Positions 50,833 to 60,488 are shown, counted from the first letter of the stretch. The stretch is DNA of 64,000 bases from Actinopolymorpha sp. NPDC004070 (GCF_040610475.1 NZ_JBEXMJ010000003.1:1-64000); one strand, 5' to 3'. The notes: generated by a model from the letters alone, not told the origin. Numbers and translations are program-made.

Positions 50833-52753
50833 GACGAGTCTGACGGAGCGGTTGCTCCACCTGGCGGGGGTGATCGCGCAGGTGGGGAGTGTGGACGCGG
50901 GGAGTACGCAGACCGACACGTTGGAGTTGGAGCGCCGTCGGGGGATCACGATCCGGTCGGCGGTGGTGTCGTTCGTGCTGGACGGTGTGACGGTGAACTT
51001 GATCGACACGCCGGGGCATCCGGATTTCATCGCCGAGGTGGAGCGGGTGCTGGGGGTGCTGGATGGTGCGGTGCTGGTGGTGTCGGCGGTGGAGGGTGTG
51101 CAGGCGCAGACCCGGGTGCTGATGCGGACGTTGCGGCGGCTGGGTATCCCCACGCTGGTTTTCGTGAACAAGATCGACCGCGGTGGCGCGGACCCCGAAC
51201 GCGTCCTGGCCGCGATCGCCGACAACCTGACGCCGGCCGTGATCGCGATGGGAACGTCGCACGAAACCGGTACGAAGGCGGCCCGGTTCGAGCCGTACGG
51301 CGAGGCCTACCCGGCGTTCCGCACGGGCCTCGCCGACCTCCTCACCGGTCACGACGAGGACCTGCTGGCGGCGTACGTCGACGACGAGGCGGTGCTGTCC
51401 TACCAGCGGCTCCGTGACGAGCTCGGCTCGCAGACCCGCCGGGCACTGGTGCACCCGGTGTTCCTCGGCTCGGCGGTCACCGGCGCGGGGGTGGACGAGC
51501 TGGTCGCCGGCATCACCGAGCTCCTTCCCGCGAACGACGGCGACGCCGCCGCCTCACCCGCCGGGACGGTGTTCAAGGTCGAGCGTGGCCCGGCAGGGGA
51601 GAAGGTGGCCTACCTGCGGATGTTCGCGGGTACCCTGCGGACCAGGGAGCAGGTGTGTTTCGACCGGGGCGAGAGCGCGAAGATCACCGCGATCCGGGTG
51701 TTCGACCACGGCGCTGCGGTTCAGAGCACGTCGGTGACTGCGGGCCGGATCGCGAAGGTGTGGGGGCTTTCCGGCGTACGGATCGGCGACACGGTGGGAG
51801 TTTCGGGACCCACCGACGGCCACTACTTCGCCCCGCCGACGTTGGAGACGGTGGTGGTCCCGGTCCGTGCGGGTGACAAGGGCCGGTTGCATGTGGCGCT
51901 GACGCAGCTGGCCGAACAGGACCCGCTGATCAACCTCCGCCAGGACGACGTTGCCCAGGAGATGTACGTCTCGTTGTACGGCGAGGTGCAGAAGGAGGTG
52001 ATCGAGGCCACCCTGGCGCTGGAGTACGGCATCGACGTCACCTTCCGCGAAACGACCCCCATCTGCATCGAACGCCCGGTCGGCACCGGCAAGGACGTCG
52101 AGATCCTCGGCAGGGAAGGAAATCCGTTCCTCTCCACCGTCGGACTTCGCGTCGAACCGGCCGCGGTCGGCACCGGCGTGCGGGTCGGGCTGGATGTCAA
52201 GCTGGAGTTGATTCCGCTCTACGTCTTCAAGTCCGTCGAGGAGTTCCGGCAGGCGTTGCGGAACACCGTCGTGGAGACGTTCCGGCAGGGCCTGCACGGC
52301 TGGGAGGTGACCGACTGTCTGGTCACGCTGACCGACTCCGGCTACGTCTCGCCGGAGACGACCGCCGGAGACGTGCGCAAGCTGACCCCGCTGGTGCTGA
52401 TGAGCGCCCTTCGGCAGGCCGGCACCGTCGTCTGTGAGCCGGTGCACCGGTTCCGCCTGGAGTTTCCGGCGGACACGCTGGGAGCGATGCTCCCGCTGCT
52501 GGGACGGCTGCGCGCGGTTCCGGGCGCGCCGTACATCCGGGGCTCCTCCGGCGTGCTGGAAGGTGACGTCCCGGCCGCCATGGTGCACGAGTTGCAGCAG
52601 CAGTTGCCGGGAGCGACGCGTGGCGAGGGAGTGCTGGAGTCTGCGTTCGACCACCACGAGCCGGTCCGTGGCACCGTCCCGACCCGGCCGCGCACGGACC
52701 TGAATCCCCTCAACCGTAAGGAGTATCTCCAGCACGTCCTGCGCGGAGTCTGA
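50783..52753 (+). CDS. Tetracycline-resistance-type ribosomal protection protein
   Basis: The 656-residue translation GTPase is EF-G-like. G1 reads AHVDAGKTS at residues 11-19, followed by RRRGITIRSA (G2 region), DTPGH at 75-79 and NKID at 129-132, then domain II and the C-terminal domains III-V. Length and order match Tet(M)/Tet(O)/OtrA, which displace tetracycline from the ribosome, rather than EF-G, which is about 700 residues. The GTG at 50783 is preceded by AGAGGA at eight bases. Whether it confers resistance or protects against an own product is open; no biosynthetic genes are visible near it. Confidence 0.9.
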   Translation: MARTLNLGIVAHVDAGKTSLTERLLHLAGVIAQVGSVDAGSTQTDTLELERRRGITIRSAVVSFVLDGVTVNLIDTPGHPDFIAEVERVLGVLDGAVLVVSAVEGVQAQTRVLMRTLRRLGIPTLVFVNKIDRGGADPERVLAAIADNLTPAVIAMGTSHETGTKAARFEPYGEAYPAFRTGLADLLTGHDEDLLAAYVDDEAVLSYQRLRDELGSQTRRALVHPVFLGSAVTGAGVDELVAGITELLPANDGDAAASPAGTVFKVERGPAGEKVAYLRMFAGTLRTREQVCFDRGESAKITAIRVFDHGAAVQSTSVTAGRIAKVWGLSGVRIGDTVGVSGPTDGHYFAPPTLETVVVPVRAGDKGRLHVALTQLAEQDPLINLRQDDVAQEMYVSLYGEVQKEVIEATLALEYGIDVTFRETTPICIERPVGTGKDVEILGREGNPFLSTVGLRVEPAAVGTGVRVGLDVKLELIPLYVFKSVEEFRQALRNTVVETFRQGLHGWEVTDCLVTLTDSGYVSPETTAGDVRKLTPLVLMSALRQAGTVVCEPVHRFRLEFPADTLGAMLPLLGRLRAVPGAPYIRGSSGVLEGDVPAAMVHELQQQLPGATRGEGVLESAFDHHEPVRGTVPTRPRTDLNPLNRKEYLQHVLRGV

Positions 52754-52821
52754 CGCGATCGGCCGCGGGATGCCCGGGAGGGGCCGAACTGAATGCGGCG
52801 GTCCCTCCGGCGGCCGGTCCG

Positions 52822-53892
52822 TCAGTTGACCTGACGCGACACCCGGGCGGGCACCGGCCTGCGCCGCGAGGCTCGGAGCCCGGCGCCGACGCTGTGGAGG
52901 TAGGCCAGTGCCTCGCGGTAGGAGCGGACAAGCCCGGTCTTGTGGTAGCTGATGCCGTGCTCCTCGCAGAACGCCTGCACCAGCGGTTGCGCACGGGACA
53001 GGTTCGTCATCGGCATGGTGGGGAACAGGTGGTGCTCGATCTGGTAGTTCAGCCCACCCAGGGCGCGGTCCACGAACCATCCTCCGTGGACGTTGCGGGA
53101 GGTGAGCACCTGCTTGCGGACGAAGTCGAGCTTCTCCTCCACCAGCGGCATGCCCTTGTGGTTGGGCGCGAACGAGCAACCCATGTAGAGACCGAAGAGT
53201 CCCTGGTTGACCGCAAGGAAGACCAGTGCCTTGCCCGGCGAGAGCACCAGGAAGAGTGCCGACATGCAGGCGACGGTGTGCACGGCCAGCAGAACGCCTT
53301 CCACGGAACGGTCCTTGACGTCACCACGCCATAGGGCGCGCACCCCGGACACGTACAGGCCGAGACCTTCCAGCAGGAGCATGGGGAAGAAGAGGTACGC
53401 CTGCCAGCTGGTGAGGGTGCGGGCGAAAAAGCCACGCCGTTCGGCGGCCTGCTCGGGACTCCACGCGATCCCGCCGACGCTCACGTCGGGGTCCTCGCCG
53501 ACGTGGTTGGGGTTGGCGTGGTGCCGGTTGTGCTTCCCGATCCACCACCCGTAGCTCAGCCCGACGCCGAGGTTGCCGAGCAGGATCCCGGCGCGCCGGG
53601 CGGCCCGCTTGGACGTGAAGACCTGCCGGTGCCCGATGTCGTGGGTGACGAACGCGACCTGAGCGAACACCACGGCGAGCACCACCGCCAGCAGGATCTG
53701 CCACCAGGAGTCACCGAGCAGGACGAACGCGGCACCACCGGCGAGGAGCATCGAGGCCGCCGCCGTGATGCGGACGGCGTAGTGCGCAGGACGCGGGGTG
53801 AGCAGGCCGGCCTCGCGGACGCGGTGGGTGAGGTTCGCGTAGTCACTGCCGGACTGGCGGGGATCGGACATAGGAGTCGACGGGTACGACAT
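52822..53892 (-). CDS. Membrane fatty acid desaturase
   Basis: The 356-residue protein has the three histidine boxes of acyl-lipid desaturases: HDIGH in FVTHDIGHRQVF, HNRHH in WWIGKHNRHHANPN, and QIEHH in GGLNYQIEHHLFP. They bind the di-iron centre. Four membrane helices lie between them. QxxHH at the third box fits front-end or linoleoyl-type enzymes that act on fatty acids in membrane lipids. AGGAAG stands before the ATG at 53892. The gene is convergent with the ribosomal protection gene, 68 bases apart, with no other gene in the 270 bases upstream. Confidence 0.9.
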   Translation of the reverse strand: MSYPSTPMSDPRQSGSDYANLTHRVREAGLLTPRPAHYAVRITAAASMLLAGGAAFVLLGDSWWQILLAVVLAVVFAQVAFVTHDIGHRQVFTSKRAARRAGILLGNLGVGLSYGWWIGKHNRHHANPNHVGEDPDVSVGGIAWSPEQAAERRGFFARTLTSWQAYLFFPMLLLEGLGLYVSGVRALWRGDVKDRSVEGVLLAVHTVACMSALFLVLSPGKALVFLAVNQGLFGLYMGCSFAPNHKGMPLVEEKLDFVRKQVLTSRNVHGGWFVDRALGGLNYQIEHHLFPTMPMTNLSRAQPLVQAFCEEHGISYHKTGLVRSYREALAYLHSVGAGLRASRRRPVPARVSRQVN

Positions 53893-54162
53893 ACGCACAC
53901 TTCCTGACCTGGACGGATGGGTGCCGCATCGGATTGATCCTTCGTGGATCGCCGACCGCACCGGGACCCCCGAGGGGTGCGTGCGTCTGCAGACGTGCAC
54001 GGTGAACGCGGTCTTCGCCGGGACACTGCCGGACAGATACGACATCCCGCGCTCAAGGTGGCAGGCACGGCACCTCGAGCCGGATGTCGTCGACTCCGAG
54101 GCCATGACAGTACCCCAGGCGGGTCAGGCGGGCGACAGGCCCGCAGGAGGCTGCCTGCGCCG

Positions 54163-54936
54163 CTACCCGCCCGCCTCGGTCCGTACGAAGAAACGCGGCG
54201 CGGCGCGGAGTACGTCGACGCCGAGGGACACCAGGCCGCCCGCGGGCATCAGCCGGGCGGTCGCCGCGCCGACGGGGCCGGTCGTCTGGAGGCCGCGCTG
54301 CACCAGCAGGGGTTCGATCGCGGCGAAGTTCCGCGGTGTGCCGTACCGATGCACCCAGTAGTCCCGTCGCTCGGTCCGGCGGGGCAGCACGAGCACCGCA
54401 CTGACCGGTGCCGGCTGCAGGTGGTAGTCGGAGCCGGCGAGTTCCTCCACGTGGTGCAGTGTCGTGTTGGACTCGTGGTCGCAGCCGAGCAGCAGGATCA
54501 TGCCGTCGGGATCGGCCGCGAGCCTCGCGTACGGCGAACCCGGGCCGCACGGGGTGAGGCAGTCCTCGTGGCCTTCGGTCAGCCGCCGGGCCGCCGCGCC
54601 GATGGCCGCCACCGAATGCGTCGGGTGCGCGGACCGTACGGCGCCGTCCCACTGGCGTACGGTCGCCGGAATCACGCCGGTCCACGACGGCGACTCCGCG
54701 AGGTCGAACACCACCTCCGCATGCGGGCCGACGTGCTCGTTCCCGGTGAGGGTCGGCGCCAGCACCGTCCCGGCAGGACCCACCACGTCGAGCAGCGCGC
54801 GTACAACCGTCGCGGCCCCACCGGCCACGTGGCCCATCGAGGACAGTGACGAGTGGACGAGCACGTGGTGCCCGGGGCGCAGGCCCAGCCGGCCGAAAGC
54901 CGTACCAAGGTGGTCCGCGTCGATCACGTCGGTCAT
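54163..54936 (-). CDS. Aminoglycoside N(3)-acetyltransferase-family protein
   Basis: The 257-residue protein has the AAC(3) hallmarks: FGRLGLRPGHHVLVHSSLSS, GGAATVVRALLDVVGPAGTV, GAVRSAHPTHSVAAIGAAAR with the catalytic His, and PYARLAADPDGMILLLGCDH. It is closer to classical AAC(3) than the member at 29400, since it keeps HSSLSS and HPxHSVAA. It should acetylate the 3-amino group of deoxystreptamine aminoglycosides or an analogue. The ATG at 54936 is preferred to a GTG at 54945. It follows the 2H phosphoesterase gene by ten bases, so the two are co-transcribed. Confidence 0.85.
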   Translation of the reverse strand: MTDVIDADHLGTAFGRLGLRPGHHVLVHSSLSSMGHVAGGAATVVRALLDVVGPAGTVLAPTLTGNEHVGPHAEVVFDLAESPSWTGVIPATVRQWDGAVRSAHPTHSVAAIGAAARRLTEGHEDCLTPCGPGSPYARLAADPDGMILLLGCDHESNTTLHHVEELAGSDYHLQPAPVSAVLVLPRRTERRDYWVHRYGTPRNFAAIEPLLVQRGLQTTGPVGAATARLMPAGGLVSLGVDVLRAAPRFFVRTEAGG

Positions 54937-54946
54937 GCGCGCCACC

Positions 54947-55489
54947 CTAAGCCCGGCGTTGTGGCGCGCCGCCGAGCGGGAACCGCCGCAGCACGGTGAA
55001 CGATGCGGTGGTCGTCTCGGTGTGACAGAGCTCAGCCACGTCGAACCCGCTCTCGCCCGGGTCGCGGTCGAGTCGGCGGCCGGTCAGCGCGGCACGACAT
55101 GCCGGACCGTCCGGTGCGGTCCGCGGGTGCGCCACCGTGACGTGCGGCGGGAAGTCGACGGGCCGGAACGGCGGTGCCAGCAGGTGGCGCCGTAACCGGG
55201 CCCAGCCACCGTCGACGTCCTCGACCGAGAGGAAGACGCCGCCGCGGCCGCCGTCCTCGGAGAACACCCCGGTCAGCCTCAGCCGGAAGCAGGTCATGTC
55301 CGCGCACACGTCCTCGGCACGCGACAGCAGAAGCTCGTCGTCGCCGGTCTCCTCCGGATAGGTGACCGTGACGTGGGCGGGTGCGCGGGCGGCCATCACC
55401 GGGTCCCATTGCCGGCGGAGTTTCTCCACCGGGTGGGCGACGGGGGAGGGAAGGAGGACGCACAGATGACGCCGCGCTGCCGGGGTCAC
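54947..55489 (-). CDS. 2H phosphoesterase (2'-5' RNA ligase-like)
   Basis: The 180-residue protein has the two HxT/S-type motifs of the 2H superfamily: APAHVTVTYPEE and FPPHVTVAHPRT, about 80 residues apart. Members cleave or form 2'-5' or cyclic phosphodiester bonds in RNA or small nucleotides. Both catalytic His-Thr pairs are kept, so it is probably active. It starts at a GTG and is the upstream gene of a two-gene unit with AAC(3). Confidence 0.85.
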   Translation of the reverse strand: MTPAARRHLCVLLPSPVAHPVEKLRRQWDPVMAARAPAHVTVTYPEETGDDELLLSRAEDVCADMTCFRLRLTGVFSEDGGRGGVFLSVEDVDGGWARLRRHLLAPPFRPVDFPPHVTVAHPRTAPDGPACRAALTGRRLDRDPGESGFDVAELCHTETTTASFTVLRRFPLGGAPQRRA

Positions 55490-55628
55490 GTCCGTACGTT
55501 ATCTGCCGGGGCCCCGCTCGGGAATCTGCCCGGGAACCCGCCACGACGGTGATTGCCGCCCACGGGGGCGCCGCGGCTGCTATCAAGGAAGGACCCGCCG
55601 GCAACCGCAGAAGCAGGAGGGTCCGCCG

Positions 55629-56495
55629 ATGCCACTCGCCGCCATTCCCGGGACATTCCAGGTGATCGGGGCGTCTCCGGACGGTGACTCCGTGCGGTTC
55701 CGTCCCGACGACCCGGACGCGTTCGCCAACGCCGGGATCAATGCTCGTACGAACTCCTCCGGCGCCGCGCAGCTGCGCCTGGACGCGATCGACGCCCTGG
55801 AGACCCACTACACGCCACGGACCGCACCGCACCCGTGGCGGCAACCGGCCGACCTCGGCGACGGCGCGGCGACCGCGCTGCTGGACCTGCTCGGCTTCAG
55901 CGACGTCCAGCGGGACGATCGCGGCATCGTCACCGCCGCGACGCCGAAGGAGCGCCCCGGCTACATCCTCAGCCGCTTCGCCGACAAGTACGGCCGGGCG
56001 GTGTCGTTCGCCTACGCCGGCAAACGGCGCGGGGGCGCGAGCGGTTCGGTCTACCTGGAGGTTCCCGAACTGCGGCGGTCGGTCAACCACCGGCTGCTCA
56101 CCGCAGGTTGGGTGTATCCCACCTTCTACTCGATGCTGTACGTCGACCTGCGCGAGGAGCTGGCGGAGGTCTCCGTCGCCGCACGTGCCGCCCGAAAGGG
56201 GGTGTGGAGGCACGACTCCACCGTGACCGGCTTCGGGCTGAAGTCACGTGACCAGCTGCAGAGTCAGCTCGTCATCATGCCGAAGCTGTTCCGCCGGTTG
56301 GCCGACTACCTCACCCTGGACGAGCCGAGCAGCGTCGACCTCGCCGGGTTCCCGGACTTCCTCGAGGCGAGGAACGACCGGATCTTCACCGTCCCCAGAG
56401 GGCAGGCGACGTCGTTCGCCACCCTGGTGGAGCGTCGCCGGCAGCGGCTGACGCTGACCGTGCTGCCGGAGCAGGTCGTCTTCATCGAGGCCTGA
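55629..56495 (+). CDS. Thermonuclease-like (SNase-fold) protein
   Basis: The 288-residue protein contains an SNase-like core: FQVIGASPDGDSVRFRP, QLRLDAIDALETHY and a middle insertion. YVDLREELAEVSVAARAARK and GVWRHDST then give the region where thermonucleases have their catalytic Arg/Glu. No signal peptide is visible. The insertion of about 60 residues and the C-terminal 80 residues, beginning LVIMPKLFRRLADYL, are unusual. A nuclease function is likely but the exact catalytic residues cannot be assigned with certainty. Divergent from the 2H gene. Confidence 0.7.
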   Translation: MPLAAIPGTFQVIGASPDGDSVRFRPDDPDAFANAGINARTNSSGAAQLRLDAIDALETHYTPRTAPHPWRQPADLGDGAATALLDLLGFSDVQRDDRGIVTAATPKERPGYILSRFADKYGRAVSFAYAGKRRGGASGSVYLEVPELRRSVNHRLLTAGWVYPTFYSMLYVDLREELAEVSVAARAARKGVWRHDSTVTGFGLKSRDQLQSQLVIMPKLFRRLADYLTLDEPSSVDLAGFPDFLEARNDRIFTVPRGQATSFATLVERRRQRLTLTVLPEQVVFIEA

Positions 56496-56693
56496 CCGAG
56501 GTCTGTTCCGAGACGCGTTTCCGCGGCCTGTTCCGCGGCCTGTTCCGGTCGTCGTCCCTCGTACGCGCGCAGGGGATTTGGCGTTTTCTTGCCCTTCGCC
56601 TTGCCAAGTAATGATCTTGGTCGCAGACTCACCCTCCAAGTGGCGGGGAGTTCCGGCCTGGACCGTGAGGCGGTCAGAGTGAGAGGACACGAC

Positions 56694-57893
56694 GTGGGCA
56701 GGGGTGGGCGTAGGAACGTCGTCGCGGCCGCGGCGACACTGATGACCGTGGCGGCATGCGTGCTGTCCGCCACAGCGACACCGGCGGGCGCGCAGACGCG
56801 CGAAGCCACGGCGACGGCACGCGTCGCGGGCGACAACGTGGTGAACCTCAACGAGATCCAGACCATCAACACGCACAACTCCTACAAGCGGGAGACCAGC
56901 CTCGCCGAGCAGGCGGCGTACGACGAGATCACCGGAAACCCCGGCGCCTACCGCAACGGGCTCGCGTACAGCCACGCCTCCCTCGCCGACCAGTTCGAGC
57001 ACCAGAACGTCCGGGGCATCGAACTCGACCTGCGCCCCGATCCCGAGGGCGGGCTCTACCGCTACCCGATGGTGCGGCGCGACGCGGGCCTCGGACCGTT
57101 GACCGATCCCGCCTGGTCCGAACCCGGCATCAAGGTGTTCCACGTCGCCGACGGCGACTACAACTCCACGTGCGTGCGGTTCGTCAGCTGTCTGCAGCAG
57201 GTGAAGGCGTGGTCGGACGCGCACCCGACGCACGTGCCCATCACGATCATGCTGGAGCTGAAGGGCAGCGACCGGGCGTTCGCCGAGCGCGGCGGCGTGG
57301 TGGTGCCGCCCTGGGACGCGACCGCGCTGAACGCGATGGACCGCGAGATCCGCTCGGTGTTCGCCGACGACGAGATGGTCACCCCCGACGACGTACGCCG
57401 GCCCGGCATGACGCTGAACGAGTCGGTCACGCAGGTCGGCTGGCCCACTCTCGCGCAGGCGCGCGGCCAGGTGATGTTCGTCTTCAACAACGTCGGCAAC
57501 TCCTCGCCGTACACCGACAACGGCCACCCCAACCTCGAGGGCAGGATCGCGTTCGTCAACGCCGCGCCCGGTCAGCCGAACGCCGCCTACCGGGGCCGGG
57601 ACGAGGTGATCCAGCTGTTCGACGAGATCCAGGACCTCGTGCGACGCGGTTACTTCGTTCGCACGCGTTCGGACTACTCGTTGTCGACGGTCCGCGCGGA
57701 GGACTTCAGCCTGATCGAAGCCTCGCTGGACAGCGGCGCCCAGGTCATCTCCACCGACTTCCCGGCCGTCGGCATGGCCGCCCGCTACGACAGCGACTAC
57801 GTGGCCCAGCTGCCCGGTGCGCTTCCCGCCAGGTGCAATCCGGTGAACGCGCCCAGGACCTGCCGGAACTCCCTGCTCGAACCAGGGGACTGA
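56694..57893 (+). CDS. Secreted Ca2+-dependent phosphatidylinositol phospholipase C-like protein
   Basis: The 399-residue protein has a Sec signal peptide (RRNVVAAAATLMTVAACVLS, cleavage after AGA). A catalytic domain of the actinobacterial Ca2+-dependent PI-PLC type follows. LNEIQTINTHNSYKRETS carries the first catalytic His, NVRGIELDLRPDPE the acidic Ca2+-binding residues, and IKVFHVADGD the second His. It would split phosphatidylinositol outside the cell, releasing inositol phosphate. GAGAGGA six bases before the GTG at 56694 decides the start. The 190 bases upstream carry only short repeats (CGGCCTGTTCCG) and no gene. Confidence 0.85.
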   Translation: MGRGGRRNVVAAAATLMTVAACVLSATATPAGAQTREATATARVAGDNVVNLNEIQTINTHNSYKRETSLAEQAAYDEITGNPGAYRNGLAYSHASLADQFEHQNVRGIELDLRPDPEGGLYRYPMVRRDAGLGPLTDPAWSEPGIKVFHVADGDYNSTCVRFVSCLQQVKAWSDAHPTHVPITIMLELKGSDRAFAERGGVVVPPWDATALNAMDREIRSVFADDEMVTPDDVRRPGMTLNESVTQVGWPTLAQARGQVMFVFNNVGNSSPYTDNGHPNLEGRIAFVNAAPGQPNAAYRGRDEVIQLFDEIQDLVRRGYFVRTRSDYSLSTVRAEDFSLIEASLDSGAQVISTDFPAVGMAARYDSDYVAQLPGALPARCNPVNAPRTCRNSLLEPGD

Positions 57894-58118
57894 GCCGACT
57901 GACTACTGACCTGACTGACCTGACTGCCCCGACCTTGCGAACCGTTGACCCGTTGGCCAGTTGCCGAACGTGTGCGCCCTGGCGGATGTTCGCCCGTCGT
58001 TCGCCCGCCGGCCACCAGAACCTGTCTACCTGCTCGTACGGACGCGCTTCGGTTGACCTGTCGTCAGTACGTACGCACAGGTCCGATCCGTAGGGGCCTG
58101 ATCCGAAGGGTGATGTGC

Positions 58119-59525
58119 ATGACCTCGTTCTCTCGACGCGACCTCCTGGCCCGCAGCGGTGTGACGGCGATGGGTCTGGTGTTCGCCGGCAGCATCGACA
58201 CAGTGGCCGGGCCGCGTGCGGCGCTCGCCGACGCCGGACCCCAGGTCGGCTACGGGCCTCTCGTTCCCGACCCCGCCGGCATCCTCGCGCTGCCCGAGGG
58301 ATTCAGCTACAAGATCGTCGCGGAGACCGGAAAGACCACCCTGGTGACCGGGGAGCCCACGCCGAGCGACCCCGACGGCACGGCGAACTTCCGCAGCCCG
58401 ACCGGCGCCACGCTGGTCAACAACCACGAGGTCGGCGGCTCCGAACCGTTCCGCGTACCGGCGCTGCCCGGCCTCACCTACGACCCGGGCGCCGGTGGCG
58501 GCACCACCAACATCGAGGTCGACCACGACGGCAACCGGCTGCGGGAGTACGTCAGCCTGGCCGGCACGCACAACAACTGCGCCGGCGGCCTCACGCCGTG
58601 GAACACCTGGCTGACGTGTGAGGAGACCGAGGCGCGGGCGGGCGGCGCTTTGCAGAAGGACCACGGCTACGTGTTCGAGGTCGACGCGTTCGACCAGCAG
58701 GCGAACATGGACCCGGTGCCGTTGAAGTTCCTCGGCCGGTACGCCCACGAGGCGGTCGCGGTGGACCCGAAGACGTTCGCGATCTACGAGACCGAGGACG
58801 CGGGCGGTCCGAACGGCCTGTACTACCGCTGGACCCCGCCGAAGGGCTTCCGGGGCGGCAAGGGCGCGCTGCGAGCGCTGGCCCTGGCCGACGTCGGCGA
58901 CACCGCCGGAACGCTGGAGGCCATGAGCTGCTACCTCGGTGGGCAGCACGTCGCGGACCTGTCGGAGGCGACCCGCCCGGGCACGACATACCGGGTGCGG
59001 TGGGTCGAGGTTCCCGACCGCGACGCCCGCACCACCTCCGTACGCAAGCAGTTCACCGACGACCAGGTGACCCGCAGCCACAAGCTCGAGGGCGCCTGGT
59101 GGGCCGACGGTGGTGCGTACTTCGTCGCGAGCTTCGCGCGGACCGAGGACGGGAGCACCAGGGCTCACGACGGGCAGGTGTGGTTCTACGACCCCGCCTC
59201 CCAGACCGTGACGCTGAAGGTCATCTTCGGCGTCAACCCGAGCCCGGACGCCGACGGCAACTACGACGGGCCGGACAACATCACGGTCTCGCCGTACGGC
59301 GGGGTGATTCTGGCCGAGGACGGCGAGGGGGTCCAGCACCTTGTGGGCGTCACCAGGTCGGGCCGGTCGTATCCGATGGCGCGCAACGACCTGAACGGCA
59401 ACGAGTTCACCGGGCCGAACTTCTCACCGGACGGGCGGGTGCTGTTCGCCAACATCCAGTCGCCGGGGCACGTGTTCGCGATCACCGGGCCGTGGGAGCA
59501 CCTGCGCCAGGGCGGCCGTCGCTGA
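58119..59525 (+). CDS. Tat-exported PhoX-like (DUF839) phosphatase
   Basis: The 468-residue protein begins with a twin-arginine signal, TSFSRRDLLARSGVTAMGLV. A PhoX/DUF839 beta-propeller follows: VNNHEVGGSEPF, GTHNNCAGGLTPWNTWLTCE (with the iron/calcium-binding Cys and Glu), YETEDAGGPNGLYYRW and NITVSPYGGVILAEDGEG. These are the characteristic metal-binding blocks of Ca2+/Fe-dependent alkaline phosphatases. It acts outside the membrane to release phosphate. GAAGGG lies eight bases before the ATG at 58119. A strong terminator follows at 59563-59602. With the PI-PLC before it, it could help obtain phosphate from phospholipids. Confidence 0.9.
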   Translation: MTSFSRRDLLARSGVTAMGLVFAGSIDTVAGPRAALADAGPQVGYGPLVPDPAGILALPEGFSYKIVAETGKTTLVTGEPTPSDPDGTANFRSPTGATLVNNHEVGGSEPFRVPALPGLTYDPGAGGGTTNIEVDHDGNRLREYVSLAGTHNNCAGGLTPWNTWLTCEETEARAGGALQKDHGYVFEVDAFDQQANMDPVPLKFLGRYAHEAVAVDPKTFAIYETEDAGGPNGLYYRWTPPKGFRGGKGALRALALADVGDTAGTLEAMSCYLGGQHVADLSEATRPGTTYRVRWVEVPDRDARTTSVRKQFTDDQVTRSHKLEGAWWADGGAYFVASFARTEDGSTRAHDGQVWFYDPASQTVTLKVIFGVNPSPDADGNYDGPDNITVSPYGGVILAEDGEGVQHLVGVTRSGRSYPMARNDLNGNEFTGPNFSPDGRVLFANIQSPGHVFAITGPWEHLRQGGRR

Positions 59526-59562
59526 GCCGACCCGCCTGACCCGCCTGGCCGATCGAGCCGTC

Positions 59563-59602
59563 GACCGAGTGCGGCACCTCACGGGGGGTGCCGCACTCGG
59601 TC
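59563..59602 (+). terminator. Perfect 16-bp stem-loop terminator after the phosphatase gene
   Basis: GACCGAGTGCGGCACC at 59563-59578 pairs perfectly with GGTGCCGCACTCGGTC at 59587-59602 around an eight-base loop. It lies 38 bases after the phosphatase stop codon. No long T-run follows, which is usual in high-GC actinobacteria. Confidence 0.8.
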
Positions 59603-59677
59603 ACGTTCGGGCGACTGGCCCTGCGGCCCATTAGCATCGGCATCGGCATACGGACGGCAAAGACGGAAGGCGTACCC

Positions 59678-60433
59678 ATGACCGAGCGTGCTCCCCTGGT
59701 GCTCATCACCGGCGCGGCCGGAAGGATCGGCTCGACGCTGCGCTCGGCGCTGTCGCAGTACCGCCTCCGGCTGACCGACCGTGACCTCAGCGACTGCGAC
59801 CCGAAGCCGAACGAGGAGGTCCTCGAGGCCGACCTCGCCGACTTCGCGGCGATGCGGCAGGCGGTCGAGGGGTGCGACGCGGTGATCCACCTCGGTGGCA
59901 ACCCCTCCCCGTCGGCCACCTGGTGGGACCTCAAGGCACCGAACGTCGACGGGCTCTACAACGTCTTCGAGGCGTCCCGGCAGGCAGGCGTACGCCGGCT
60001 GATCTTCGCCAGCACCAACCACGTCACGGGCATGCTCGACGAGCGGGGCGAGTGGCCGGTGGGTGCGCAGGGCCCGATCGCGCCCGACTCGCTGTACGGC
60101 GTGACGAAGGCCCTCGGTGAGGCGATGGGGCGTTACTACTCCGAGAACAGCGACCTGTCGGTGATCTGCCTGCGGATCGGCTGGTTCACCGGCGAGCGCC
60201 AGATGCTCGACAACGAGGGCTGGCTGCGGATGTGGCTGAGCGTGCCCGATCTCGGCCGGCTGATCAACGCCAGCCTGACCGCCGACGTCAGGTTCGGCAT
60301 CTACTACGGCGTCTCTGCCAACACGCCGATGCGGTACGACATGGAGAACGCGCGCACCGAACTCGGCTACGAGCCCCTCGACGACTCCAGCAAGCTCCTC
60401 GCCGACCGCCCTGCGAACGCCGTTACCGAGTAG
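59678..60433 (+). CDS. NAD-dependent epimerase/dehydratase, uronate-dehydrogenase-like
   Basis: The 251-residue protein is an extended SDR: LVLITGAAGRIGSTLRSALS (GxxGxxG NAD site), LEADLADFAAMRQAVEGCDA and VIHLGGNPSPSATWWD. LIFASTNHVTGMLDE holds the catalytic Ser, and DSLYGVTKALGEAMGRYY the YxxxK pair. WFTG and a short C-terminus without a nucleotide-sugar-binding extension match uronate dehydrogenase and small sugar epimerases. It probably oxidises a hexuronate or a similar sugar. GACGGAAGG precedes the ATG at 59678. Confidence 0.85.
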   Translation: MTERAPLVLITGAAGRIGSTLRSALSQYRLRLTDRDLSDCDPKPNEEVLEADLADFAAMRQAVEGCDAVIHLGGNPSPSATWWDLKAPNVDGLYNVFEASRQAGVRRLIFASTNHVTGMLDERGEWPVGAQGPIAPDSLYGVTKALGEAMGRYYSENSDLSVICLRIGWFTGERQMLDNEGWLRMWLSVPDLGRLINASLTADVRFGIYYGVSANTPMRYDMENARTELGYEPLDDSSKLLADRPANAVTE

Positions 60434-60488
60434 GCCGACGTCCAGGTCTGCTCGGACACGAGGTCGCGAGGCGGTGGCTGCCCTGCCG

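Noticed and set aside
51554..53179. 541-residue frame antisense to the ribosomal protection gene
   Set aside because: No domain, composition typical of antisense of a high-GC gene, and it runs through a convergent gene boundary.
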